Assembly: GCF_033118175.1 (NCBI RefSeq)
Contig: NC_083685.1
Location: 116,096,501 to 116,160,500, forward strand
Reading direction: 5' to 3'
Length of the DNA stretch: 64,000 nt
Origin: Dama dama
Taxonomy: Eukaryota > Chordata > Mammalia > Artiodactyla > Cervidae
The position numbers were made by a program, and so were the translations under genes. Below are positions 24,101-39,100 of this stretch, one piece after another. The notes below the pieces were generated by a model. It was not told the origin of the DNA. It did not search any database and worked only from the letters and a program-made list of their open reading frames with translations. Within the stretch, counting starts at the first letter, position 1. Each line of letters begins with the position of its first letter.

Positions 24101-27100
24101 AGGGAAGGAAATTCATAGACTATAATTTTACCTAAGTGACTATGATTTGATAAAAATCTATCATCCATATATATCTCTTCTAACTCTTCTTATAATAACC
24201 ATTTCTCATATAAGCAAAATTATGCTAACCCTCTTCTCTGAAAACCTTACAAAATCTTAGCTGTCATTTCATCCATCTCTAGGTTATATTCATTTATGTT
24301 CTAGTTGAGTCACATTCCTCCTTGACATTCTATAACTTAAACAATGATATATAAGACTAACTACTTTAGCAAATCTTTTGTAGATGGTGGGGGAACAGGG
24401 GCAGAGATAAAAGGAAAATAATTGAATAAAGTAGTCGCAAATTTATTTGTATCAAAATAATATAGAAATCTTCATTATTGTGCAATCCTTTAATACCTGA
24501 TCATGTGATTGTAACTGGTATTTGTATCTTTCTTCTCTCACTACCATTTCATAATGCTCTTTCCCTCACCAAGCACCCTGGCTGCTCCCACCTCCTTTGC
24601 CCGGTGGGTGATCCTAAATATTATTCCTGAAGAACAAGGGCCATTATTGTATTGGGTTGTTTGATTTTTAATTAACTTTAATCACAGGTGTTTTAGATTC
24701 TGCCTGCATTTATCTATATCCTCGCAGTGTAGAGTAGCAGCCTAGTTTCCCTCTGATGGTCAGGATCCATCACTTCAGCCAGTAAAGTCATCCCTTTATT
24801 TACTTGTTGATTCACAGCAAGAGGAAGTCAAGATACCTCAGATCAGTTTTTTTTCTTCCATAGTCAATTGGCAATAGGATATTCTTTTCTTTTTCAACTT
24901 TGCTGATATTTATTTGACATGTAACAATTTGATACACTTACATATTGCAAAATCCCATCACCTCACATAATTTTTTTGGTGAGAACTTTTTTTTAATTGT
25001 TAAAAAATTTTTATTTATTTATTTTTGCCCGTGCTGGGTCTTTGTTGCTGCATGTGGGGTTTCTCTAGTTGCAGCGAGTGGGGACTACTCTCTAATTGCT
25101 GTGTGTGGGCTTCTCATTGTGGTGACTTCTCTTGCTGTGGAGTGTGGGCTTCAGCAGTTGTGGTGCATGGGCTTAGTTGCCTCATGGCATGTGAAATGTT
25201 CCTGATCCGAGATCAAACCTGTATCCCCTGAATTGGCAGGTGGATTCTTAAACACTGGACCACCAGGGAAGTCCTGGTGAGAACTTTTAAGATCTACTCT
25301 CTTAGCAACTTTTATGTATATCATCTATCCAGTACTGTCAAATATAGTCACTATGCTATATATTCTATTCCCAGAGTTTCTCTGTCTTTTATTTTAGACA
25401 ATCTTTTCATTACATCTTGAGAATATTGATTTGGTTTAGAAATTGGAGGGGATGGGGGTTCATGAATGAAATTGAATGTCCAAATCTCTCCCCAGATTTG
25501 GGAACCTCTCAGTCTTCATTTCTTGAAATGAGCTTTCTACCCCTTTCTCCCTCTCTGCTTATGGGGCTCCAGTATTTCACAGATTGTCTTTTTTAGTGGT
25601 ATCTCATAGTTCATGTAGGCTTTCTTCATTCTTTTTTATTCTTTTTTCTCCCTTAACTGGATAATTTCAAATGACCTATCTTCTATTAATACTTCATAGG
25701 TTCTGTCTTCTGCTTGATCAGGATTCTGCTGATCTATTACATTTTTTCATTTTGTTCATTGTATTCTTCAGGTCCAGATTTTCTGTTTGGTTCTTTTTCA
25801 TAGTATCTATCACTATTAAACCTCTTGTTTTGCTTTTGTATTATTTTCCTGATGTCATTGACTTATCTTTCTGTGTTTTCTTATAGCTTACTAAGCTTCC
25901 TTAAAACAACTATTTTGAAATCTTATTGGGTAGATCAGAGATGTTCATTTCTTTAGGATTGGCTACTTAAAATTTATTGTGTTCCTTTAGTGGTGTTGTG
26001 TTTCTTTGATTTTTCATGTTCTTTGAAGACTTGGGTTGCTGTCTTCACATTGAAGAAAAAGCATAACTTCTTTCAGCCTTTTATGGCTGGCTTCAGGAGA
26101 AATTCATTCATTAGAAGAGTCTGTAAAGGTTGCTGCCTCTGTGTGTAGTGTCAAGTCTAAAGTCCCTGGAGATCAGCAGAACCAGAAATTGGGAGGAAAA
26201 ACTGGACACAAAGTGGATAAGAGTGAGGATAAACGAATCCACAGAGGCAGACTGGGGTCCCTATCTATCTTTTCCCACTTCCAACTCCAACAACAGTTTT
26301 TACAAAAGAAACTTGCACCCTTTGCCATGAAACTGCACGCATGGCTGACCCAGGACTCAGAGAAGCAAAAGGAGGAGATTTAGCAGGAACTGGGAGAGCT
26401 GTAAGCCCAGCTGCTTCAGGCCAACAAAGGTGAACAAACCTGTAGATTGACAAAGACAAAATGGCAAGCTGTGGTGGTGCCTGGCCCTCTACATGACCTT
26501 TCAGAATGCAGTGGCTGCTGCTTTACTTTTGCTTCTGAAATATGCAAGTTTTTCCATGGCCACCTCTACCTCAAAACCATACAGGACTGGCAAAACGAAA
26601 TACTGGCAAGGATGTGGAGAAACAGGAATTCTCAAACACTGCTGGTAGGAATGCAAAATGGTACAGCCACTTAGGAAGACAGTTTGGTGGTTTATTATAA
26701 AACTAAACATACTCTTACCATACAATCCAGCAATCACGTTACTTGGTATTTATCCAACAGAGATGACAATAGAGATGAAAGCCACTTTATTCATATTGCC
26801 AAGATTTAGAAGCAACCAAAATGTACTTCAGTAGATGAATGGATAAGTAAACTGTGGTTACAGTTACAAAGGTCAGTTGTGTCCGACTCTTTGTGACCCC
26901 ATGGACTGCAGCACTCCAGGCCTCCCTGTCCATCACCAGCTCCCAGAGTGTACTCAAATTCATGTCCATTGGGTCGGTGATGCCATCCAACCATCTCATC
27001 CTCTGTCGTCCCCTTCTCCTCCCACCTTCAATCTTTCCAAGCATCAGGTACATCTAGATAATGGAATATTTTTCGGCACTAAAAGGAAATGAGCTATTAC

Positions 27101-30100
27101 ACAATGAAAGGACATGGGGGAATCTTCAGTGCTTATTACTAAGTGAAAGAAGTCAATCTGAAAAGGCTATATGCTGTATGACTCCAACGCTATGATATTC
27201 TGAGAAAAGCAAAACCATGGAAACAATAGAAAGATCAATATTTGCCAGAAAGAGAGGGAGGAGGAGAGATGACTAGGAAGTACACAGAGGATTTTTAGGG
27301 TGGTTAAAATACTCTATATAATATTATAATGATGGATATAATATGTTATTATAATTTTGTTGAAACCAGTGGAATATATGACATCAAGAGGGAATCCTAA
27401 GGTAAACTATGGAGTTTGGATCATTATGATGTGTCAGTGTAGGTTTATCCTTAGTTAAAAAAAAAAAAATACCACTCTGGTGAATGATGTTGTTAATGGA
27501 GGAGACTGTGCATGTGTGGAGGGTAGCGGGTACATGGGAATCTCTGTATCTTCCTCTCAAAGTTTTGTTATAAACCTGAAACTACTCTAAAAAAGTAAAG
27601 TCTTTTTTAAAAAACCATAAATTATAAATTAATAAGTAAATCCATACAGGGAAGGAAATTCTTGGAAATGTAGTCTCAACTTAGCTAAGTTGAAATCACC
27701 ATGGTCAATAAAGATACTAATAATAATATTGCTTATGGAAAATCTTGGTATAATACACTTTTTTCCTATTCCTACATTGTCTCTTTCATAAGGGGGGAAG
27801 GTTCATATAAATAACCTGGACAATACTCTAGAAAGATTTGGAATTGAGCTCACAGAAGAGGAACTTGCAAAGTTGTCAGAAGACCTACAAATTGATGGTG
27901 AGCACTGTTTTACATCTGACTCTTAAAAAATAAATTTAATTGACATGTTAGAAAGGTTGGAAAGGATTCTAATATTAAAGTCAGAATAAATCTTGGATCT
28001 ATACTACAGTTCATCCAACATCAGCATCTATTTTTCCTCTCCATACCTAGAATTGCAAAGGGTGCTATCAAAACTCTAATACATCTATAAGAAAGCAAAA
28101 ATAATAGGGATATGAAAAATTATATAGAGCGAAATCAGCAGGCCCATTCTTTTGTTCATCCCTCTGTCTACCAAAATTCATCTAAAATAAATTCAAAGAT
28201 TCTCATCATAGTGCATGAGGCCTTCTCAGTCCATCTGCCTCTTTGATATCTTCTCTTATTTTTTTCCTCTTCAGACCATGTTTAACTACTGGTAGTTTCA
28301 CACACAATACATACTTCTATACTTTTATCTTCTCTCAATCTCTCCTCCATGTGAAGTCCTTTTTATCTGTATGTATTTTTGATGCACCCTGACTAATACA
28401 TTAATATAGTTAATGCACTACCTCCTGCAGGAAGCAATCTTAGAACATACTGGGCTAGGTTAGAGATCTCTTCCTCAACTGTATGTTTGTACATGAAGTA
28501 AAGTTACTAGAATACTGGGCCAACTCTAATGGTATCTTCAATGTATAATGGCTTATAATGGCTTCCAAAACACTAGGAAAAGTATACTTTTCCTGACCCA
28601 GATTCTGAAATATGAGACCTCTGTATTAATGAAGGTCACATTAATTCCATGAGATCAAAGCATTCAATAAATGGTCTTAGTTAAAAATGTTTTTAATGGA
28701 ATTGTTTCCACAAAATATATGTCTTGAGTTTGTTTTCTGAACTTGTGACTTTATCTTCATTGAGCTTTTTCTTGTAGCTAATGGGAAAGTTGATCTGAAA
28801 GAGGTGATGGATGGAGTAAAAGCCACTACAGGTAGGTGAGAAATAATAAATCTAAGATAGTTAATATTTACTATAATTATATTTTACCATTATCTCTTAA
28901 TTACCATGTTAGTTGTGGCACTGATCTCTTCATTTGTTAAATGTTATACTAATTGCTAACAATTCATCTATTTCTGGCATATTTTTAATATTAGTTTCAG
29001 GCATACTGTATAGATTCATTAAAAGTCATTACAAAATAATGGGTATAATTCCCTTGCTATAAAATATATCCTTGTTGCTTATCTACTTTATCCATAGTAG
29101 TTCGTATTTATTAATTCCATAACCCTATTATGCCCTTCCTCCGTTCCCTCTCCCCACTGATACCGACTAGTTTGTTTTCTAGATCTGTGAGTCTGTTTCT
29201 GTTTTGCTATATACATTTGTTTTATTTTCTAGATTTCACTTATAAGTGATTTCATACAGTATTTGTCTTTCCTTATTTCACTAAGCATAATATTCTCTAG
29301 GTCCATTCACATTGCTACAAATGGCAGAATTTTATTATTTTTATGGCTGAAATATTCCATTGTACATGTACCACATATTTTTTTATCTGTTCCTCTATTG
29401 ATGGACATTTGGGTTACTTCCATATCTTAGCTATTGTAAATAGTGCTGCTATGAACACTTCTTAGATTTTTCCAGATGTATACCCAGAAGTGGAATTGCT
29501 GGGTATTATGATAGTTCTATATTCAGTTTTTGTTTAGGAACCTCCCTATCATTTTTTGAACTGTCAATACCAATTTGTATTCTCATCAACAGTGAACAAG
29601 TGTTTCATTTTCTCTATGTCCTCTCCAATATGTTATTTGTAGACTTTTTGATAATAGCCATTCTGACAGGTATAGGTGATCTCACTGTGACTTTGATTTG
29701 CATTTTTCTAAAATAATGATGTTGAATATCTTTTCATGTGCCTTTTAGTTATTTGCATGTGTCATTTAAGGTCACTGTTTCTTTATTGATTTTCTGTCTG
29801 GGTGATCAGTCCATTGATGTAAGTGGGCATTAGAGTCCCTTAGTATTATATTTATTATTGTCAATTTCTCCCTTTATGTCCCTTGGCATTTGCTTTATGT
29901 ATTTTGGTTCTCATGTATTGGGTGTATATATGTTAACAAGTATAATATCCTTATTTGTATTGATCCTTTTATCATTATATGATGTCCTTCTTTGCCTTTT
30001 ATTATAGACTTTGTTTTAAAGGCTATTTTGTCTGATATGAGTATTGCTACCCTGGCTCTTTTTTTCATTTCCATTTGCACGAAATATCTCTTTCCATCCC

Positions 30101-33100
30101 CTCACATTCAGTCTGTGTGTCATTAGCTCTGAAGTGAGTATCTTGTAAGCATCATATAGAATGGTGTTGCATTTTTAATCTAATCAACCACTCTAAGTCC
30201 TTTGATTGGAACATTAGTCAATTGACATTTGAAGTAATGTTGATAACTATGTACTTATTATCATTTTATTACTTGTTTTTCCAGTTGTTGTGTAGTTCTC
30301 TGTTTATTTCTTTTTCATTGTTTCTTCCTTTGTGATTTGATCCTTTCTTTTTTTTAATTATATACTTTTGAACAGCCCATGGTTTCATTAGTGTTTCTTT
30401 CTTTTTTTTTTTAATAGTTATTTATTTATTTGACCACACCAGATCTTAGTTGTGGCACACAGGATCTTCAATCGTTTTTACAGCATGTGAGATCTTTAGT
30501 TGAGGCATGCAAACTCTTAGTTATGACATGTGGGATCTAGTTCCCTGACCAGGGCTCAAACCAGAGTCCTCTGTATTGTAAGCATGGAGTTTTAGCCACT
30601 AAACCACCAAGGAAGTCCTTGATGGTTTTCTTTAGTAGTGTCCTTGTAGCCTTTCATTTTAATTTTTTATGTCTGCTGTGTGCCTTTGTGGTTGCCATGG
30701 GGTTCATATATGGTGACCTATAACTATGTATGATTGAAAGTGAAAGTGAAGTCACTCAGTCGTGTCTGACTCTTTGCGATCCTGTGGACTGTAGCCCACC
30801 AGGCTCCTCCGTCCATGGGATTCTCCAGGCAAGAATACTGGAGTGGGTTGCCAGTTCCTTCTCCAGGGGATATTCCCGACCCAGGGATCGAACCCAGGTC
30901 TCTGGCATTGTGGGCAGAGGCTTTAACCTCTGAGCCACAACTGGTCATCATTTAGGTTCAAACACATTCTTTAAAAAAATCTACATCTTTAACTCTCCTC
31001 TCTCACATTTTGTGTGTTTGATGTCACATTTTACATCTTTGTGCTTACACCTCAATTGTTTATTGTACTTACAGTTGCTTTTATAATTTTTTGTCTTTAA
31101 ATCTACACACTGATTTATTTAAGTGGTAAATCCTCAGTCTTCACTATATATTTGCCTTCTTTCCACTTAGGTAAAGCCCTTTTATGTTTCTTTTAGAGTA
31201 GGCTTAGTATTGATACTGGAGAAGGAAATGGCAACTCACTCCAATATTCTTGCCTGGAAAACCCCATGGATGGAGAAGCCTGGTAGGCTACAGTCCATGG
31301 GGTCGCAAAGAGTCGGACACGACTGAGGGACTTCACTTCACTTCACTTAGTACTGATAAACCCTTTTAGTTTTTGCTTGTCTTAGATGTTCTTCACCTCT
31401 CCTTCTATTCTAAGTGATAATCTTTCTGGGTTGACTATTGTAGGTCACAGGATTTTCCCTTTCAGCGTTTTGAATATAGCATGTCACTCCTTTCTGGCCT
31501 CCTAGGTTTCTGCAGAGAAATTAGCTGATAGCCTTATGGAGATTCTCTTTGTTTGTCTCTTGCTGCCTTTAAATTTCTATTTTTATATTTAACTTTTGCC
31601 GTTTTAATTACAATAAAATAGTGTGGGTTTTGGTGTAGGTCTGTTTGGGTTCTTCTCATTTGGGACCCTCTGTCCTGCCTATATCTGGATATCTGTTTCC
31701 TTCTTTGGGTTTGGGAAGTTTTCAGCCATGATTTACTCAAATACATCTTTGATCCCCTTCTTTCTTTCTCTCCTCCTTCTGGGACCCCTACAATGTGAAT
31801 GTTGGTATGCTTAATGTTATCCCAGAAATCTCTTAAATGATTTAAATGATTTTTTAAAACTTGTTTCTCTTTTCACTGTTTTGATTGAATGATTTCCATT
31901 AGTCTGTCTTCCAGTTCACTTATGCATTTTTCAGTATCATTTAGTCTTTGCTATTCACCCTTCTAGTTTCTTTTACTTCAACTATTTAACTTCTCATTTC
32001 TGAGTAGATCTTTTTATATTTTCTAGTTTCTTGATAAATTTAGTGAAATTTTCTTTATCTATTCTTTTCTCTAATTTGGTTCAGTTCAGTTCAGTCGCTC
32101 AGTCATGTCCAACCCTTTCAACCCCATGAACCGCAGCATGAACCAGGCCTTCCTGTACATCACCAACTCCCAGAGTTTACCCAAACTCATGTCCATTGAG
32201 CTGATGATGGCATCCAACCATCTCATCCTCTGTCGTCCCCTTCCCCTCCTGCCCTCAATCTTTCCCAACATCAGGGTCTTTTCAAATGAGTCAGCTCTTC
32301 GCATCAGATGGCCAAAGTATTGGAGTTTCAGCTTCGACATCAATCCTTTCAATGAACACCCAGGCCCAATTTCCCTTAGGATGGACTGGTTGGATCTCCT
32401 TGCAGTCCAAGGGACTCTCAAGAGTCTTCTCCAACACCACAGTTCAAAAGCATCAATACTGCTGCGCTCAGCTCTCTTTATAGTGCAACTCTCACATCCA
32501 TACATGACCACTGGAAAAACCATAGCCTTGACTAGACCGACCTTTGTTGGCAAAGTAATGTCTCTGCTTTTTAATATGCTGTCTAGGTTGGTCATAACTT
32601 TCCTTCCAAGGAGTAAACATCTTTTAATTTCATGGCTTCAGTCACCATCTGCAGTGATTTTGGAGCCCAAAAAAATAAGCTTTGCCACTGTTTCCCCATC
32701 TACTTGCCATGAAGTGATCGGACTGGATGCCATGATCTTAGTTTTCTGAATGTTGAGCTTTAAGCCAACTTTTCACTCTCCTCTTTCACTTTCATTAAGA
32801 GGCTCTTTAGTCCTTCTTCACTTTCTGCCATAAGGGTGGTGTCATCTGCATATCTGAGGTTATTGATATTTCTCCCAGCAATCTTGATTCCAGCTTGTGC
32901 TTCCTCCAGCCCAGTGTTTCCCATGATGTACTCTGCATATAAGTTAAATAAGCAGGGTGACAATATACATCCTTGATGTATTCCTTTTCCTATTTGGAAC
33001 CAGTCTTTTGTTCCATGTCCAGTTCTAACTGTTGCTTCCTGACCTGCATACAGGTTTCTCAAGAGGCAGGTCAGGTGGTCTGGTATTCCCATCTCTTTCA

Positions 33101-36100
33101 GAATTTTCCACAGTTTATTGTGATCCACACAGTCAAAGGCTTTGGCATAGTCAATAAAGCAGAAATAGATGTTTTTCTGGAACTCTCTTGCTTTTTCAAT
33201 GATCCAGCAGATGTTGGCGATTTGATTTCTGGTTTCTCTGCCATTTCTAAAACCAGCTTGAACACCTGGAAGTTCATGGTTCACGTATTGCTGAAGCCTG
33301 GCTTGGAGAATTTTGAGCCTTACTTCACTAGCGTGTGAGATGAGTGCAATTGTGCAGTAGGTTGAGCATTCTTTGGCATTGCCTTTCTTTGGGACTGGAA
33401 TGAAAACTGACCTTTTCCAGTCCTATGGCCTCTGCTGAGTTTTCCAAATTTGCTGGCATATTGAGTGCAGCACTTACACAGTATCATCTTTTGGGATTTG
33501 AAATAGCTCAACTGGAATTCCATTACCTCCACTAGCTTTGTTCATAGTGATGCTTCCCTAAGGCCCACTTGACTTCACATTCCAGGATGTCTGGCTCTAG
33601 GTAAGTGATCACACCATCGTGATTATCTGGGTCATGAAGATCTTTTTTGTACAGTTCTTCTGTGTATTCTTGCTACCTCTTCTGAATATCTTCTGCTTCT
33701 GTTAGATCCATACCATTTCTATCCTTTATTGAGCCCATCTTTGCATGAAATATTCCCTTGGTATCTAATTTTCTTGAAGAAATCTCTAGTCTTTCCTATT
33801 CTATTGTTTTCCTCTATTTCTTTACATTGATCCCTGAGGAAGGCTTTCTTATCTCTCCTTGCTAATCTTTGGAACTCTGCATTCAAATGGGTATATCTTT
33901 CCTTTTCTCCTTTGCTTTTAGCTTCCCTTCTTTTCAAAGCTATTTGTAAGGCCTCCTCAGACAGCCATTTTGCTGTTTTGCATTTCTTTTTCTTGGGGAT
34001 GGTCTTGATCCCTGTCTCTTGCACAATGTCATGAACCTTTGTCTAATTTGGTTAACATTTTTATTACAAAAACTTCGAATTCTTTATCTAGTAATTGTTT
34101 ATGTCTGTTTCATTATTTTCTCAGGAATTTTCTCTTACTCTTTCAAATGAGACCACTTCTTCTGCCTTGTTATTTTGCTTAACTTTCTCTATGTTTATGT
34201 ATTTAGGTGAAACAGTTGTCTGTTGAGGTCTGTAAGTGGTGTCCTTATGTGGGAGTGTCCCTATACAGACTGCATGTTCCCAACGCATTTGGTAGGAGAG
34301 CTGGATTTGACATGGATGCAAAGTCAGGTCTTTCCTCAGGGTGTACTGGCAGTTATCACCTTGATGAGGGGAAGCATGGAGATGGAATAGGTAGAACTGG
34401 AGCTAGGTGTGAGGTGAGACTTCCTCCCTACTCAGTGGTCCTTCATAGTCTTATTGGGATTGAAGTCTGATCCCAAAATGCTAGAGCTAAAAGCCCTGAG
34501 GGTTAGTTCTGTTCCCTCTAAGTGAATGCTTTTACTTCTCCCAGTACTGGAACCCCTGCAGCATAAGAGGGTACTGCTGAAGCAAAGGGGTCCTTGCATG
34601 CTCTCAGCTCACGTCCGCTGCAGACAGAGATCCAGGTTTTCTCAGTGAGCTGCGTATGCGGGAGCCGACAGTGTTTCCTTTGTTTTGTTCAGACACAACC
34701 TGTGTACAAGTCCCCTTTGTCTCTCAGCTGACCACTGCCCCCAGTCTCCACTCCCCGTGCCTCTTGTGGGTGTGCACCACAGGGTAGGCAGGCTCATATG
34801 GACTCTTAGCATGTATTAGGGTGTGAGCTATGGTGGAGCAACTACCATCAGAGTTCTAGGCTGCCTCAGATGTGCTCCTTGAGTAAGTGCCAACAATGGT
34901 CACTGCCAACCAACCCAGGCTCTACCCTAGGACCCGGTCACCACTGTGTGACACAGCCAAGTTTTCCCCCCAGGCATGGCAGCCCTAGATCCTGTGCCAT
35001 GCTGCAACATAGACTACGCAGGATTGGAGTGTTCACTCACTTCAGGCTGCTGTGCACACCAAGGAAAACCCAGCAACCACTAGAGTAGTCCTCTAACTGC
35101 CCTTTCCCCCTGACTAGGAGGCAAAGCATTGTGTGTGTGCTTGCTCCTCATGAGCAGAGTCCAGGCTTCCTACAGCCCTTCTGTTAGTCCCAGCAGCCCT
35201 CCATCTACCTCCCATGTTTAGGAACCCAGGGCTGGGGCACCCGATCCATGTGTCTTGCCACACACTCGCCAAGGTGAGTCTTGGTCCATGTATTCTCCCT
35301 TTTTTCCTCTGAGTTCCCTCCCAGGTGCGCAGTTCCTGATCTGATCACTTTTCTTCTCTTCTTACCTGATTGCATGTGGGTCTTTCTTACAACTATGGCT
35401 GTACAAGAGTCTTTCTGCCAGTTTTCAGTTAGCTTTCAGTGAGAATTATTCCACATATAGATTTTTAAAAATTTTTTATTGCAATATAGTTGATTTGGGG
35501 CTTCCCAGGTGGCACTTCCCTGGTGGCTCCGAGAGTAAAGAATCTCCCTGCAGTGCAGGAGACCTCGGTTCGATCCCTGGGTTGGGAAAATCCCCTGGAG
35601 GAGGTCATGGCAACCCACTCCAGTATTTTTGCCTGGAGAATCCCAATGGACAGAGGAGCCTGGCAAGCTGCAGTCCATGGGGTTGCAAAGAATCAGACAT
35701 GACTGAGCGGCTAAGCACAGGAGGCGTTAGTGGTAAAGAACCTGCCTGCCAATGTGAGAAACATAGAGATGCAGGTTCAGTCCCTGGGTCGGGAAGATCC
35801 CCTGAAGGAGGGCATGGTAATCGACTCCAGTATTCTTGCTTGGAGAATCCCGTGGACAGAGGAGACTGGCAGATTATAGTCCATAGGGTCGCAAAGGATC
35901 TGACGTGATTGAAGTGGCTTAGCAGCAGCAACAGCAGCAGCATGCTTAATTTACGATGTTGTGTTAGTGTCTGCTATACAGCAAAGTTAATAAACTATCC
36001 TTATACATATATCCACTGTATTTTTGATGTGTTCTCGGGGGAAGGTGAGTTCCATGTCCTCTTACTCTGCCATCTTGATTGAGTCCTCTTATTTTGCTTT

Positions 36101-39100
36101 TTTCTTTGTTACAACAACCAAACTCTACATTAGTTTTCAATAAAATGAAGTAAAAATAAAGTAATGTAAAACTTTAGTGAAAACTCCAGATAATTAATAA
36201 AGATGAGACGAACAGATCTTACCTTAATTGATACAATTATTTGAATAAGTAAATCATTTACAATATTCTAATTGAGTAGAGAAATACATAATGTAGATTT
36301 CACTGCGTTCAGAGTTGCCTTGACATTGTCATCGTGATTATGCCTTCTTTTATTAGCATTTAGAATTCAAATTACTTTTCTGTGAGTGTTATAGTCAGTG
36401 TACTTGGAGGAGTCTCACTGGCCTTTGCTCTTCATTCTGTGTCTATTCATACCACATAGCCAAAGACTAATCTTCCCTATTTGGAATCATAACGTGAACT
36501 TTTAAATTCATACATGCAATGTTGTCTATCTTCTTTAAGGAGGGGAAGTTGATGTCAGAGATGTGAAAACCACTCTGAAAAACTTGGGAATAGAGCTCAC
36601 AGATAAAGAATACTCGAAACTGTTGAAAAATCTGCCTTTCAATGGTAAGCATTTCAAATATTGATATGACCTTAAAGGGTCCTTTAAGCTTTTATTTATT
36701 TATTTATTTTTGGAAAACTGAAACTATTACCATTTGCTAAGATGCAAAAAATAAAAATAAGAACTCTACTCAAAATAATCTAAATGTTCATTTATTCCTG
36801 AGAGAAATTACCATCTATGCAGTTGCCTTTTAGTTTTAGAGTAAGTGTCCCCATCATGTTGAATCATGCTATCAAGGGGAAGAAATTTCAGAGGTTACCT
36901 GTATCTCTTAAATACCCATAAGTGGTTTGAGAAACTAAAATAGGAAAAGATGTAATGCCAAACTAGAAGAGAATGAAAGGTGAGAGGCTGAATCACATCA
37001 AAGAATAATTCTATATATTATATGATGCCTGCATGTTAACATTTTGATAAACTTTCCTTAATTTTCTCTAAAAATTAATTTTAATAGTGGAAATTTCTAG
37101 GGCAAATCATGAAAATCCTATCTTTACTGAAATAATTTTAGCTAATGGCCACGTAATTTCTCTATGACCTAAATTTTGCATTTTTTTTTTCTGTAGATGA
37201 TAACAGGGTCTTTAAGAGCAGATTGCTGAAAGGTGTGAAGTCTTTTAAAGGTGAGTGAGAAATATAAGCCCTCTTACACAGGGCTGAGAAATACTCTTGG
37301 AGGGCACAAATAGAACCTTGTGCACCAGGACCCAGGAGAAAGCAGCAGTGACCCCACAAGAGACTGACCCAGACTTGCTTGTGAGTGTCCAGGAGTCTCC
37401 AGTAGAGATGTGGGTTGCTGATAGCCTGCTGCAGGGCTGGGGGCACTGAGTGTAGCGGTACATACATGGGATCTTTTGAAGGAGGTCACCATTATCTCCA
37501 TTACCTCCACCATAGTTTAGTAGGAGTTTAGTCACTAAGTCATGTCTGACTCTTGCGACCCCATGGACTATAACCTGCCAGGCTCCTCTGTCCATGGGAT
37601 TCTCCAGACAAGAATACTGGAGTGGATTGCCATTTCCTTCTCCAGGGGATCTTCCCGACCCAGGACTAGAACCCAGGTCTCCTACATTGCAGGCAGATTC
37701 TTTACCAACTGAGCTATGAGGGAAGTCCCACCACCATAGTTTGGCCCCAGGTAAATAGCAGGGAAGGAATACAGCTCCACCCACCAGCAGAAAATTGGAT
37801 TAAAGATTTACTGAGCATGGCCCTGCCCATCAGAACAAGACCCCCGTTTCTACCTCAGTCAGTTTCTCCCATCAGGAAGTTTCCTTCTCTATCAGAGGGC
37901 AGACAGACTGAAAGCCACAATCACAGAAAACTAATCAATCTAATCACATGGACCACAGCCTTGTTTAACTCAAGAAACTATCAGCCATGCTGTGTAGGGC
38001 CACCCAAGATGGATGGGTCATGGTGGAGAGTTCTGACAAAATGTGATCCACTGGAGAAGGGAATGGTAAACCACTTAAGTATTCTTGCCTTGAGAACCCC
38101 ATGAACAGTACGAAAAGGCAAAAAGATAGACACTGAAAGATGAACTCCCGAGGTCGGTAGGTTCCTGATATGCTACTGGAGATCAGTGGAGAAATAACTC
38201 CAGAAAGAATGAAGAGATGAAGCCAAAGCAAAAACAAAACCCAGCTGTGGTTGTGACTGGTGATGGAAGCAAGGTCCAATGCTGTAAAGAGCACTATTGC
38301 ATAGGAACCTGGAATGTTAGGTCCATTAAAGGCAAATTGAAAGTGGTCAAACAGGAGATGGCAAGAGTGAACATTGACATTTTAGGAATCAGGTAACTAA
38401 AATGGACTGGAATGGGTGAATTTAACTCAGATGACCATTACATCTACTACTGTGGGCAAGAATCCCTTAGAAGAAATGGAGTAGCCATCATAGTCAACAA
38501 AAGAGTCTGAAATACAGTACTTGGGTGTAATCTCAAAAATGACAGAATGATTTCTGTTCGTTTCCAAGATAAACCATTCAGTATCACAGTAATCCAAGTC
38601 TATGCCCCAACCAGTAATGCAGAAGAAGCTGAAGTTGAACAGTTCTATGAAGACCTACAAGACCTTTTAGAACTAACACCCGAAAAAGATGTCCTTTTCA
38701 TTATAGGGGACTGGGATGCAAAAGTAAGAAGTCAAGAAACACCTGGAGTAACAGGCAAATTTGGCCTTGGAGTACAGAATGAAGCAGGGCAAAGGCTAAT
38801 AGAGATTTTCCAAGAGAACACACTGATCATAGCAAACACCCTCTTCCAACAACACAAGAGAAGACTCTGCACTGGGAGATCATCAGATGGTCAACACCAA
38901 AATCAGATTGATTATATTCTTTGCAGCCTAAAATGGAGATGCAGTCCTGTTATGCAGTCAGCAAAAACAAGACTGGGAGCTGACTCTGGTTCAGATCATG
39001 AAATCCTTATTGCAAAATTCAGACTGAAATTGAAGAAAGTAGGGAAAACCACTAGACCATTCAGGTATGACCTAAATCAAATCCCTTACGATTATACAGT

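Larger units (their letters stand above)
28985..36085 (-). mobile_element. Old antisense L1, nearly full length, with nested insertions
   Basis: On the - strand the order is a 5' end near 36085 (inverted 'gccatcttgattgag' start), a 5'UTR-like part (34054-35490), ORF1 remnants (about 31420-31850, antisense frame 31534-31746), endonuclease remnants ('VAILISDKIAFKTKSII' on the - strand at about 30000-30060), decayed ORF2, and a 3'UTR at about 29000-29150. Inserted later: a CHR SINE, two or more Bov-tA, a BOV-A2 and a BovB. It fills most of the 7.7-kb intron between exons A and B of unit 2. Confidence 0.78.

Noticed and set aside
26130..26383. Two overlapping 66- and 80-codon frames
   Set aside because: No splice context or family match; the surrounding sequence looks repeat-derived.
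32105..32749. 214-codon + strand frame
   Set aside because: Antisense shadow of the BovB C-terminal coding region.
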